Assembly: GCF_003725795.1 (NCBI RefSeq)
Contig: NZ_RBEE01000004.1
Coordinates: forward strand, 248,001-312,000
Direction of reading: 5' to 3'
Length of the DNA stretch: 64,000 nt
DNA from: Pedobacter jejuensis
Lineage (GTDB): Bacteria; Bacteroidota; Bacteroidia; Sphingobacteriales; Sphingobacteriaceae
The position numbers and the translations under genes were made by a program. The notes beneath the pieces are model-generated. The model searched no databases, was not told the DNA's origin, and saw only the letters and a program-made list of their open reading frames with translations. This document shows positions 16,019 through 25,185 of the stretch, piece by piece (position 1 is the first letter of the stretch; each line of letters begins with the position of its first letter).

Positions 16019-16100
16019 TTGCTGAATTTATTTCAGCATCTTTCCTCCAAATAACACCCTGAAATAAATTCAGGGTGATGTTTAAAAAAAAAGCAGCTTT
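16019..16100. repeat. REP-like repeat, partial copy 3
   Basis: Repeats GCTGAATTTATTTCAGC, CATCTTTCCT and CCCTGAAATAAATTCAGGG from the two earlier copies, then diverges after GTGATGTT. Confidence 0.75.
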
Positions 16101-16160
16101 TTAATAATATGAAGGAAAACTAATAAACGAACTGAGGATATTAATTTGTAAGCATTAATC

Positions 16161-16733
16161 TTATATCAGTTGTACACCAAATTTTTCCATCTTGGAAGCC
16201 CACTTTTGGCTATAATGGTTATCGAAGGAATGTAGTTCTCCTATGGTATTGGTAAGTACCGGCGTAATGCGTCGTTTTTCAAAAATATTTTTTTTTATGG
16301 AGAGATAGGTTGTCCGCTTATTTAATTTCCATTCTTTGAAAGTAGATTCGTCTAGAATTGAAACGATCCGCCCAGATTTGCCTTGAAAGTTATTATCAAA
16401 ATTAAGTTTATTTTCTTTGAACAATTGGTCAGGGATAAACAGCCTATCGAAAAAGCCTTTGATTTTTGCCGGAATGTGATCTACATACACCGGGCAAAAC
16501 AAAACAATGTGATTGCTTTTATGAATGGCTTGAAGAGCTTTTTCCAAATCGGGTTCAAGTTCTGCAATTTGCCTGTTACTAAAAAGTTTATTGGAATTGA
16601 ATATTAAATCTGTAATGGCAATTACTTTGACCATAGCACCGGCAGACTCGGCGCCCTTTTTATAAGCCTGCAGCAAAAATTCTGTCGATATCGTCTTTTC
16701 TATATCCCCATTAAGGATAACTACTTGCTTCAT
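16161..16733 (-). CDS. Flavodoxin-like NAD(P)H-dependent FMN reductase/oxidoreductase
   Basis: The 190-aa protein has the flavodoxin-fold pattern: a first beta strand MKQVVILNGD, a helix with KKGAESAGA, then HIVLFCPVYVDHIPAKIKGFFDRLF, the typical flavin-contact region of NADPH-dependent FMN reductases. It is cytoplasmic. It lies between the T6SS sheath genes and the repeats but is separated from tssC by a terminator, so it is probably a bystander in the island. The substrate is unknown. Confidence 0.8.
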   Translation of the reverse strand: MKQVVILNGDIEKTISTEFLLQAYKKGAESAGAMVKVIAITDLIFNSNKLFSNRQIAELEPDLEKALQAIHKSNHIVLFCPVYVDHIPAKIKGFFDRLFIPDQLFKENKLNFDNNFQGKSGRIVSILDESTFKEWKLNKRTTYLSIKKNIFEKRRITPVLTNTIGELHSFDNHYSQKWASKMEKFGVQLI

Positions 16734-16808
16734 TTGTGTGTTTTTAGCTATGGAGGCGAGTGTTAAGTTACAAAATTATAAAGTTTTTGTTAAACGAAAC
16801 CATGAACC

Positions 16809-16837
16809 AAAAAAAAACCAGCCTTTAGGGGCTGGTT
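16809..16837 (-). terminator. Intrinsic terminator after tssC
   Basis: AACCAGCC and GGCTGGTT form a perfect 8-bp stem with a 6-nt loop. On the minus strand this is followed by a run of T residues (the A-run at 16809-16817). It ends the tssO-to-tssC operon 25 bases after the tssC stop. Confidence 0.9.
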
Positions 16838-16862
16838 TCGTTCTAATAAAATTTACAATTTG

Positions 16863-18248
16863 TTATTGTTGTGCATACTCTGATGCCCATGTTGTACTTT
16901 CATCCTCACCTTTCTGACCATCCAATTTAACAACAAAACTTTTCGCTGGAAAATACGGTGTGATGTGAATGTCCAAATGAATACGGTCTTTTTGCTGCTC
17001 ATCTCTTTCGAAACGCATAATTTTAAAGCGTTCAATCAGCCTGTCTGCACCTTGAATTCCATCCAGGAATTTCACAATTTGTGCTCTTAAATCCTGCTCA
17101 GTTTTAGATGTCCAGTTTTCAAAAGCCCTTCTGTTTAAAAAGTCAAATAAAACTTTAGTTATGTAATCAAAAACACGCACAACAGAATACGTTTGCAAAC
17201 CAATGTTATCACCATTAAACAAAGTTTTAGCAGAAAATGCCATCACTTTTCCATATTCATTTACCATAGGCACCAAACCAACTCTTTCCAGGTGGGAAAT
17301 TTCACTTTTTTTCAAATCAAATTTTACCCCATCTACCTCGTTGATGGCACCATGTTTTTTACCTGCTGTTACTTGCGACATTAATGTATAATACATTTTC
17401 CCAGCAAGAGCAGCCGAACCCGGTACGGTTAAATCATCCTCTTCACCTACTTCAGCAACCTTTCCTCTTCCCACTAACCAATTACAAGTCATGATCACAT
17501 TTGAACGGAAGGCATCTGCACCGGTTAAATTTGCTGCAGTAAACAAATCGATTACGTCATCAGGCTGATCTAAATCTGCAAAATCGGTTACTAGCATCGC
17601 TTTATTATTATAAGCAATTTTACCCCAGCGCTCTACCACTTTATTTGATCCCATATAACCGGGAACAACCATAATAGAATAATTTTGTCTTAGATCAAGT
17701 CTGTCGTAATTTTGCTTCAACTCATCATCTACATAATCGATAAAACGTGGATTATCCAGATCTTTAATCTGATCCATCGATGCGTTAAGCAATACTACAT
17801 TTTTAAGTTTATCTGCCTCAGTATTTTTGTAAAACAAATGAACTGAACGGTAAGCTTGTTCTAGCGCACGTGTTTCTTCAAGTACGGTTGCAATGTTTTT
17901 TCCTAGATTTTCTTCTGCTGCATTAAGCTTTTGTGTGCTTTGCTCTACCATATCGGCTACCGATTCGGAAGATTCCAATACATCAATCCAGAGTTGAATT
18001 TTCTTTTTAAGTTCTTCACGCTCCTTTTTTTTCTCATCACCAGTCAGAAATATCTGTTTTCTGGCTTTTCTATCCGGATTTAAGTTTTGAAGACCTTCTA
18101 CTGTAGCTTCAAGCAAATCAAAACCTCCCACACGAGCAAGTTTTTCAAGGTTATCTTGAAGCGATTTTTTTTCGGTTTTCTGAGGTTCGTTTTTGAAACC
18201 AGACTCAGAATTATGTTGATTTACCTGATTTTGTTGAGGAGTTGCCAT
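16863..18248 (-). CDS. tssC: T6SS contractile sheath large subunit TssC (DUF5458 type)
   Basis: The 461-aa protein matches the Bacteroidota sheath large subunit, with the conserved middle segment (YSIMVVPGYMGSNKVVERWG), DVIDLFTAANLTGADAFRSN and a C-terminal region with FENWTSKTEQDLRAQIVKFL. Together with TssB it forms the contractile sheath around the TssD tube. The ATG is preceded two bases away by TTAAACCAATCTAAAA, a 16-base string also found before tssB. It is the last gene of the operon and is followed by a terminator. Confidence 0.93.
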   Translation of the reverse strand: MATPQQNQVNQHNSESGFKNEPQKTEKKSLQDNLEKLARVGGFDLLEATVEGLQNLNPDRKARKQIFLTGDEKKKEREELKKKIQLWIDVLESSESVADMVEQSTQKLNAAEENLGKNIATVLEETRALEQAYRSVHLFYKNTEADKLKNVVLLNASMDQIKDLDNPRFIDYVDDELKQNYDRLDLRQNYSIMVVPGYMGSNKVVERWGKIAYNNKAMLVTDFADLDQPDDVIDLFTAANLTGADAFRSNVIMTCNWLVGRGKVAEVGEEDDLTVPGSAALAGKMYYTLMSQVTAGKKHGAINEVDGVKFDLKKSEISHLERVGLVPMVNEYGKVMAFSAKTLFNGDNIGLQTYSVVRVFDYITKVLFDFLNRRAFENWTSKTEQDLRAQIVKFLDGIQGADRLIERFKIMRFERDEQQKDRIHLDIHITPYFPAKSFVVKLDGQKGEDESTTWASEYAQQ

Positions 18249-18249
18249 G

Positions 18250-18265
18250 TTTTAGATTGGTTTAA
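18250..18265 (-). repeat. 16-base leader element before tssC
   Basis: TTAAACCAATCTAAAA on the minus strand ends two bases before the tssC ATG. An identical copy lies before tssB (18725-18740). Confidence 0.6.
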
Positions 18266-18266
18266 G

Positions 18267-18713
18267 TTATTTGGTCGATTCCAACTCATCAATAAAGTTT
18301 CTCAAAGCACCAATAAATGCAGCTTTGGTATCCTGATCATCTAACGTTGTTTTAAGTGTCTTGTTAGATTTGAGTTGCTTAATTACATTGAGCGACATCT
18401 CTTTTTCGATATTGATATCACTCAAATAGTTACTTTGCTTAATCACACTTTTTACGCTAAAGTCTCCCATATTACGAAACTGAAGTGTTTCTGGAACTGT
18501 TGATCCATCCTCTTTTTCAAAAGAAACCTGAACATTGGGCTTGTAGTGCGCAAAAACTTCATCTACAGTTTTCAACCCTTCTACCTTTTCAGGCTTTATA
18601 GGTTCATTATTGGTTAATTGTTGCACAAACAATGTTTTGTTATAAGCAATATCTGCAAAAGCTTCAGAGGTATCTATTTTTCTTTCATTTCCCCCTATTT
18701 CATAGTTGAACAT
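18267..18713 (-). CDS. tssB: T6SS contractile sheath small subunit TssB
   Basis: The 148-aa protein has typical TssB features: an N-terminal beta part, the LKTVDEVFAHYKPNVQVSFE segment, FRNMGDFSVKSV (the conserved D-F motif) and a C-terminal helical end LRNFIDELES. It precedes tssC by 18 bases and makes the sheath heterodimer with it. It starts 11 bases after a copy of the 16-base leader element. Confidence 0.92.
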   Translation of the reverse strand: MFNYEIGGNERKIDTSEAFADIAYNKTLFVQQLTNNEPIKPEKVEGLKTVDEVFAHYKPNVQVSFEKEDGSTVPETLQFRNMGDFSVKSVIKQSNYLSDINIEKEMSLNVIKQLKSNKTLKTTLDDQDTKAAFIGALRNFIDELESTK

Positions 18714-18724
18714 AGTATGTTGAT

Positions 18725-18740
18725 TTTAGATTGGTTTAAA
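18725..18740 (-). repeat. 16-base leader element before tssB
   Basis: TTAAACCAATCTAAAA on the minus strand, 11 bases before the tssB ATG and identical to 18250-18265. The AACCAA core also recurs in leaders of genes in the polysaccharide locus. Confidence 0.6.
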
Positions 18741-18766
18741 TTTACAAAGTATTAATAGCTAACAGA

Positions 18767-21277
18767 TTAAAGGTTGTTTTGTTCGCTGACCATATTATTT
18801 TCTAATATTTCCCAATGTAGCTTTTCTTCTCCGCTTCCGATGGTAACCAATATTTTGGAGCCTTTTTTTAAACTTCCTGAAATAATGTATTTAGAAATTG
18901 GTCTTCTTAGAAGATTTCTAATTACTGCAGAAAGCTGACGAGCACCATATTTAGGGGTGAAGCCATCAAGCGCTATTACTCTTTTAGCTTCATCTGTAAT
19001 ATCAAAAGCTATGCCCATTTTTTTCAAAGATTCTACAAGACTACGAAGTTGAATATCAAAGATGCGAACAACATTTGCCTCATCAATCGGAGCAAAAGGA
19101 ACAATCTCTGTAATTCTGGCTAGAAATTCGGGCCTAAAGTTTCCTGCCATTACCTCCATTAACTGGTTGGAAGTAGGCAAAATATTTTTGCTAAACTGTT
19201 GGGCAATCCATTCACTACCAATATTTGATGTGAATAAAATAAGTGAATTGCTAAAATCGCCTTCCTTTCCAAGCCTGTCATGCATATGTCCTTCATCAAG
19301 GATTTGCAAAAAGGTATCAAAAACCGATGGATGAGCTTTTTCTACTTCATCAAATAGCAATACAGAATAAGGCTGCCTACGGATTTTGTTTACCAGCAAT
19401 CCACCTTCTTCGTAACCAACGTATCCCGGTGGGGCACCGTATAATAAAGCAGCGCTATGTTCCTCTTTAAATTCTGACATGTCAAATCTAATCATGGCTT
19501 TCTCATCATTAAAGAGAAATTCAGCAATTGATTTGGCCAATTCGGTTTTACCAGTACCTGTAGGACCAAGTAGAAAGAAAGATCCAATAGGTTGCCCCTT
19601 TTTATTTAATCCACTACGAGATTCGAGAATAGCATCAGATACCGCCTTTAAGGCATAATCTTGACCAACAACACGCTTGCTAAGGTATTGCTCCATATTT
19701 AAAAGCTTTTCCTTCTCTCCTGCCTGAAGTTTGCCCATTGGAATACCGGTTTTATAGGAAACCACAGAAGCAATATCTTCCTTACTTACTGACTCAGATT
19801 TTTCGACAGTAAATTCTTTTAATTCAACCAGGCAACGCGATATGTAGTTATCGTATTCCTCAATTGTTTCAAAGTGATCTGTCTGAGCATCATCATTAAG
19901 TCTTCCTAGCAAAATCGGACTTACCTTACTATTAAGCAGAGAAAGTTGCCATTTATATTCGGAAAGAAGATCCGGGTTATTCGCTTCTTCTTCTGTACGC
20001 AATTGATTTAAACTTTCTTCCAAATCCACAATAAGCTGGTCAGAAGTATCATTCATCATCTTCATTGCCGCCATCGTTCTATCCAATAAATCAAAAGCGG
20101 CATCAGGAAGACGCCTGTCTTTCAAATATCTCTTGGCTAGCCTAACGCAATCTACCAAGGCATCATCTTCAACATTTAGTTGATGATGCGCCTCGTATTT
20201 ACCTGAAAGTTGCTGCAACATTTTGATGGTGCTTTGTTCATTCGGTTCATCAATTTGCAGCACTTCAAATCTTCTACTAAAAGCTTGTTCGGGCTCTATA
20301 ATTTTGCGGTATTCATCAACTGTTGTAGCTCCAATTACGGTAATTTCTCCCCGGGCAAGTTCTGGCTTTAATAGATTTCCTATACCAGATCCAACAGGAC
20401 CTTTACTATCAAGCAGGGTATGAATTTCATCAATAAAAAGAATCGCTTTATCAAATCTTTTAATTTCAGCAATGATATTTTTCAGCCTATCTTCAACTTC
20501 TCCTTTATAGGATGCTCCGGCAATTAATGAACCTAGGTCTAGCTCAAACAATTGTACAGCTTTAAGATTTTCGGGTACTTTTTGGTCAACCAAATCTCTT
20601 GCAAATCCATCTATTAGTGCTGTTTTACCAACACCAGCATCTCCTGTTAAAATAACGTTTGGTTTAGTCCTGCGACAAAGGATTTCCATCATCATGCGCA
20701 TTTCCTTATCACGTCCGATAATTTCATCTGTTTTTCCGCTTCGCACCAATTCCAAACGGTCAATGCAAAATTTATGTAGCGCCTTAGTTGGCGGTGCCGA
20801 TGTATCAGTTGTTGGCGATTGCACGCCCACAGCTTTACCTATTTCATCGTTATTGATATATAGGTCTAGTATTTCTCGTTCTTTGATGGGAAAAGATTTG
20901 AGTTGATCAGCAGGAAAGCCTATGCCTGGTTTTGCTAATGCTGTTAACAAACAGATGGGCGTAATTAGGTCTAAGCCAAGTTTTATTCTAACATTATCTG
21001 CTTCTTCGATTACATTTGGTATTTCTGAACTTCCCTTTGCGGCATCAGCTGATACGGAACCTTTCGGTAAATCATCAATTCTAACTTCAGCCCAGTCTCC
21101 CAAATATTCGAAGTCTTTACCAATAGAAGCTAAGAAACCTCTTAAACCCACATCATTGTGCATTAAAGCCTTTAAAAGATGTGCTGCTGAAAATGAAGTG
21201 TTACCATATTCTTTAGCTAGTGACTGTGCAATGTGAAGGGCTGTTTTGGCAGATTCACTTAAATTCGTAATTGCCAT
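18767..21277 (-). CDS. tssH: T6SS sheath-recycling AAA+ ATPase TssH/ClpV
   Basis: The 836-aa protein has a Clp N-domain (about residues 5-150), a first AAA module with Walker A GDAGVGKTA (Lys218) and Walker B LFIDEIH, a linker, and a second AAA module with GPTGTGKTE (Lys577), LLFDEVEKAHP and the Clp D2 C-terminal domain. It disassembles contracted sheath for reuse. Genomic placement between tssR and tssB identifies it as ClpV rather than a general ClpB. Its ATG is two bases after the tssR stop. Confidence 0.93.
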   Translation of the reverse strand: MAITNLSESAKTALHIAQSLAKEYGNTSFSAAHLLKALMHNDVGLRGFLASIGKDFEYLGDWAEVRIDDLPKGSVSADAAKGSSEIPNVIEEADNVRIKLGLDLITPICLLTALAKPGIGFPADQLKSFPIKEREILDLYINNDEIGKAVGVQSPTTDTSAPPTKALHKFCIDRLELVRSGKTDEIIGRDKEMRMMMEILCRRTKPNVILTGDAGVGKTALIDGFARDLVDQKVPENLKAVQLFELDLGSLIAGASYKGEVEDRLKNIIAEIKRFDKAILFIDEIHTLLDSKGPVGSGIGNLLKPELARGEITVIGATTVDEYRKIIEPEQAFSRRFEVLQIDEPNEQSTIKMLQQLSGKYEAHHQLNVEDDALVDCVRLAKRYLKDRRLPDAAFDLLDRTMAAMKMMNDTSDQLIVDLEESLNQLRTEEEANNPDLLSEYKWQLSLLNSKVSPILLGRLNDDAQTDHFETIEEYDNYISRCLVELKEFTVEKSESVSKEDIASVVSYKTGIPMGKLQAGEKEKLLNMEQYLSKRVVGQDYALKAVSDAILESRSGLNKKGQPIGSFFLLGPTGTGKTELAKSIAEFLFNDEKAMIRFDMSEFKEEHSAALLYGAPPGYVGYEEGGLLVNKIRRQPYSVLLFDEVEKAHPSVFDTFLQILDEGHMHDRLGKEGDFSNSLILFTSNIGSEWIAQQFSKNILPTSNQLMEVMAGNFRPEFLARITEIVPFAPIDEANVVRIFDIQLRSLVESLKKMGIAFDITDEAKRVIALDGFTPKYGARQLSAVIRNLLRRPISKYIISGSLKKGSKILVTIGSGEEKLHWEILENNMVSEQNNL

Positions 21278-21279
21278 AA

Positions 21280-23658
21280 TTATTTTGTTTTAGCTTGCTG
21301 AATGGTTTGAAAATTACCCTCAGTGATGTAATAATAAGGATTTCCGTTAGAAATGAACTGCTGATCAATTTGCGCTGCACGTTTGATATTTTGAACAGCT
21401 GAAGACAACAACCTAATGTACGACTCAAAATCTTCTAATGGCATAAACGAATTACTACGCATGTTAGCTACGGTATATTTTGTGAGCAGCTCATTACTGA
21501 TAGGTAAACCTGTAACCAGTTTCAAATAATCTGCCAAGGTCATAGCTTTAATCTCGCTTTTAGAAAGCTTAATACCCAAAAGTGAACGAGGCATTGAAAC
21601 ATAATTTTTTACCAGTTTACTCCTGAAATTTGATTGATCTTGCTGAAGGTTCTCTCCCAACATCCCCGAAAAAATTTCCATAACCTGTCTATACTCCATC
21701 GTATTTAAAACTACAACATACTGAAGTGTGTTTGAATTGGATTTGACCACTTCCGGAGAAAAATTTGCCTCTGAATAATATTTAAAGGCATTATGCGGCA
21801 TACGATCTGCAACATTTTCTTCCACAGGCTGGGTCAACATGGATTCGACAACCGGATTTAAGTTTTTTCTTGAGATTCCTGTAAGTCGAAAGGCGCTATC
21901 GAGAGAACTAATTTGATTTTGTATATCCATATTGGTTTCACGAAGAAATCGGCGCATGGCAGAAGTCATACTCGAATTTGCATTAACTGAACCTTTTGTC
22001 GGGAATACTACCCCACCCTGAATAAGACTGTTTTTTGGATAATCCAGATAATAAGAAATGGAATCCTGAAGTGAAGTGTTATAAGGCTGAAAGTCTTTAA
22101 GTCCTTCGCCTTTAACCATTGTTCCTTTTCTAAATTCTGCAGATTGTATAGCCGACTCTGACACAAGCTTACGAGACTGAATAACGAAATTATTAAATGA
22201 TTGCTCAAAATCACTATACACTTGAAGTGCTAGTATTCTTGCATCATTTTTGCCTGTTTGGCGGGCCAATTCGCGTATCGTTAAATTATTTGCTCCATCC
22301 GAATTACCAGTGCTGCCAATCAGAACAATCAGGTTGGTTTCATTCTTTTTTTCCTTAAACAAATCCAAGCCTGCCTGAATTCCCTGGAAAACGGGTTGAT
22401 CATTAGGCTTTCCATCGCATTGACTTACTTTAGAATTTTGAAGCGTAAGGAACTGCATTAACTGCCTAAAATCATCTCGTAGCGGACTACTAGACACACC
22501 TGATACAGTACATCCAGTTGCTCCTTGATAGACAACTCCACCATAGGAAATGGTTCTGCCTCCACCAAAATCATTAAATATGTTTTCGAATGACTGTATG
22601 GTATTCGTGATGCCAGCATAATATTTGGCCATTGGGCTACCACCATCAACTACGAAAATGACATTAATTTTATTTTTGTTTTTACGGAGTGAAACATAAT
22701 CTTCATAAGAAAGGTACGATCCGTTAATGGTTAGAATTTTATTATCTTTTTTGTTAAAAACATTATTTGCTAAACCCACCTTAGAATTACCGTCTTCTGC
22801 CGTTAATACAGGTACACTTCTTAGTATGATATTTTTGGCGGGTAAAAGTGGATCTACCTCAAATCCAGTGCTAACAGCAAGACCTTTATTTATTGCGGTA
22901 GCGGTAGAATCGTCAACATCGTAATTACCAGGTTTCTTGGCAGAAATATATAATCGCTCACCCCAGCCATGAACGGTTTGTGCAGAAACCCAACCGTATA
23001 TACTTTTTGCCGCAGTATCAACTACCAGTTGGTCTTCAGAACCAATTAGATAGGTTTTGCCGTCTTCAGATTTTTTGTAAACGTAAATGATTTCGTGCAA
23101 ACGTACTTTGGATTTTTTATCCTTAAGTTCAGGAGTGCTATAAACGTAAACCGAATCTGTTGTATCAAAATAGTATTTCGGTTCTTGCAATGGGCTTTTG
23201 CCATTTATCATGGTAAGCGCTTTTTCTGGAAAACCACTCTTTTGGTTTGAGTATGAGCGCTGCCATAGCAAAAGTCTTGATTTGGGAATCCATCCATAGC
23301 TTATTGCAGATTTTTTATCATTTATCTTTCTTCCACGTACCATCCCTGCCTTGTATTTAATCAATTTCAGGTATCCATTCTCCTCTTTTGAAACGAAGAA
23401 AGGTTCCATAAACTTTAATTTTTTCATCATTAAGCTTCCACCTGGAACCGTAGTGGTGTTATTGTCAGCTCTATCCGAAAATACAATCCAGGGAAGACTG
23501 CTCTTTGATGAATTATCGCTTATACTGATTGATTCTGAAGGACGTTCAAACGCCTCTGGCATATAGATAACCTTTCTACTGAACGATAGTGGTGATTGCG
23601 CCTGCGTAAGAAGGAATGTAGAAAGAAATAGTAAAGAGAATATGAGATGCTTTTTCAT
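21280..23658 (-). CDS. tssR: T6SSiii protein TssR with von Willebrand factor A domain
   Basis: The 792-aa protein has a signal peptide (to LLTQAQ), a beta-rich N-terminal half with SH3-like signatures and a vWA-type domain starting at NVIFVVDGGSPMAKYY (Asp338; Gly-Gly replaces the usual D-x-S spacing, so metal binding may be altered). TssR is a hallmark of Bacteroidota T6SSiii and is thought to act at the periplasmic side in place of the missing TssJLM complex. The neighbours tssH and the PKD protein support the call. Confidence 0.88.
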   Translation of the reverse strand: MKKHLIFSLLFLSTFLLTQAQSPLSFSRKVIYMPEAFERPSESISISDNSSKSSLPWIVFSDRADNNTTTVPGGSLMMKKLKFMEPFFVSKEENGYLKLIKYKAGMVRGRKINDKKSAISYGWIPKSRLLLWQRSYSNQKSGFPEKALTMINGKSPLQEPKYYFDTTDSVYVYSTPELKDKKSKVRLHEIIYVYKKSEDGKTYLIGSEDQLVVDTAAKSIYGWVSAQTVHGWGERLYISAKKPGNYDVDDSTATAINKGLAVSTGFEVDPLLPAKNIILRSVPVLTAEDGNSKVGLANNVFNKKDNKILTINGSYLSYEDYVSLRKNKNKINVIFVVDGGSPMAKYYAGITNTIQSFENIFNDFGGGRTISYGGVVYQGATGCTVSGVSSSPLRDDFRQLMQFLTLQNSKVSQCDGKPNDQPVFQGIQAGLDLFKEKKNETNLIVLIGSTGNSDGANNLTIRELARQTGKNDARILALQVYSDFEQSFNNFVIQSRKLVSESAIQSAEFRKGTMVKGEGLKDFQPYNTSLQDSISYYLDYPKNSLIQGGVVFPTKGSVNANSSMTSAMRRFLRETNMDIQNQISSLDSAFRLTGISRKNLNPVVESMLTQPVEENVADRMPHNAFKYYSEANFSPEVVKSNSNTLQYVVVLNTMEYRQVMEIFSGMLGENLQQDQSNFRSKLVKNYVSMPRSLLGIKLSKSEIKAMTLADYLKLVTGLPISNELLTKYTVANMRSNSFMPLEDFESYIRLLSSAVQNIKRAAQIDQQFISNGNPYYYITEGNFQTIQQAKTK

Positions 23659-23679
23659 TGTTTGGGTAGATATAGATGG

Positions 23680-24666
23680 TTATTTATTAGTTGGTAGAGG
23701 CATAGAATTTGGCTGTGTTTCGTTAGGAATTGGCTGAGCGGTAGCCGAGTGTTGCTTGATGTTAACCAAACTGGCACAAGTTGAATTCGGCTTAATGGTT
23801 AGTTGAGCTTCATCTACAGCAATTTCTCCTCCAAATGTTAATCCCATGCAATAAGAATAAAAGTCGGTTTGTTTGCGTTTTCCATTCATTTCCACATTAA
23901 CACTTACTTTTTCGTTACCACACATATATTTACGAATCAGGTAGTAGTAATTGGAGTTAAAGTCTGCACCATTTGCAATGGCTTGTAAACGGGCACGAAT
24001 ATCATCAATGGCTTTTTGTTCACCATCTCCTGGAGCAACCATATCATCTATAATCTCTGCATTAGGATCTGTGATAATGATGGTGTGATATACTGGTCTC
24101 CTGCTTTTATCTGTTCTTAATCTCACCACGAAACGACCTGGAGAACGATACGTGTACAATGCTGTTTTACCTTTAACATCTACACGTCCGGTTTCACCAA
24201 AAGACCATTCGAATTCTCGTCCCTGGCCTTCTCCTTCTAAACGTACTTCTTCATTAACAAGTCCTGAAGTTGGTCCGCTTATGGTGAGCATACTATCTAC
24301 CAGTACCCTAACAGTATCTATTACATTAAGCGGAAACTGTTCTTTTAGCTCGCCATCAACGGTAAGGCGAACGATATAAGAACCTGGTTTTTCATAATGA
24401 TAGGAACCGGTTTGTGTGGTTGATTTCGCACCATTTCCAAATTCCCAAAGCCATTTTTTGGCGTCAGGAGTATTGTCTGTATATACCAGGTTTTCATTTA
24501 ATGAAATTTCTCCTTTCAGTATTCGGGCATCCACGCTGCGTTTTTCAAACAAAGAGCTTTTGAATAAAAAAATGAGACCGGTTAATAATAAAACGGCAAG
24601 TAGAATATATAAGATTACGTAAGCTTGAGAATTTGAGCTTACTTGTTTTGTATTTGATGTAGACAT
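23680..24666 (-). CDS. T6SSiii membrane protein with PKD-like domains (TssP/TssQ candidate)
   Basis: The 328-aa protein has one membrane segment at about residues 14-36, then two PKD-like beta domains (ENLVYTDNTPDAKKWLWEFGNG... and PTSGLVNEEVRLEGEG...), then a C-terminal domain of about 100 residues with three spaced Cys. It would project into the periplasm. Its place between tssR and the tssO genes fits one of the T6SSiii-specific envelope proteins; I cannot separate TssP from another member by eye. Confidence 0.75.
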   Translation of the reverse strand: MSTSNTKQVSSNSQAYVILYILLAVLLLTGLIFLFKSSLFEKRSVDARILKGEISLNENLVYTDNTPDAKKWLWEFGNGAKSTTQTGSYHYEKPGSYIVRLTVDGELKEQFPLNVIDTVRVLVDSMLTISGPTSGLVNEEVRLEGEGQGREFEWSFGETGRVDVKGKTALYTYRSPGRFVVRLRTDKSRRPVYHTIIITDPNAEIIDDMVAPGDGEQKAIDDIRARLQAIANGADFNSNYYYLIRKYMCGNEKVSVNVEMNGKRKQTDFYSYCMGLTFGGEIAVDEAQLTIKPNSTCASLVNIKQHSATAQPIPNETQPNSMPLPTNK

Positions 24667-24698
24667 TTTGTAGCGTTTTTTTATCTGGTTTTACTAAT

Positions 24699-25184
24699 TT
24701 ATTTCGATTGTAGAGTTTGCTGGAGTTGGCGGCGGGATATAATACAATCATCTAATGAGCGCTTAACATCCTCCAAATCTCTTTGGTTACCACGCAATTC
24801 CTGCCTATCAAAAAAAAGGATGTTGTATAATTGCGAAGTTTGAATAAACGTTTTATAACGATAATCAGAGGCTTTACGTTCATAGGATGATTTTATTGAG
24901 TTCAAGGCAATTTGGATATCGTTCTTCAAAAATACTGCCTGAACGTTTGGATTGAACCGAATAATCTGTTTAAATGCAGTATCAATTGTTGGTCGGGTTT
25001 CAACAACCATATCTTCAAATAGCTGATTTTCTGAAATTTTGAGTTCAAGTTCCTGCTTTGATATTGGGTATCGAGACTTTGAGCTATAGAAAATACCAAA
25101 ACTCAATAACCCTGTAGTAATCACAAATAATGCAAGAAAAAACTGAAACTGGATCCTGCGTTCTTTAATACTTAATTTTATCAT
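24699..25184 (-). CDS. TssO-like T6SSiii membrane protein
   Basis: This 161-aa protein has a short cytoplasmic basic start, one membrane segment (about residues 12-32) and a long helical, probably coiled-coil, periplasmic part ending with DDCIISRRQLQQ. Size, topology and the DC...R pattern near the C-terminus match the gene directly upstream, so the two are probably paralogues of the TssO type. They are separated by one base. Confidence 0.7.
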   Translation of the reverse strand: MIKLSIKERRIQFQFFLALFVITTGLLSFGIFYSSKSRYPISKQELELKISENQLFEDMVVETRPTIDTAFKQIIRFNPNVQAVFLKNDIQIALNSIKSSYERKASDYRYKTFIQTSQLYNILFFDRQELRGNQRDLEDVKRSLDDCIISRRQLQQTLQSK

Positions 25185-25185
25185 G

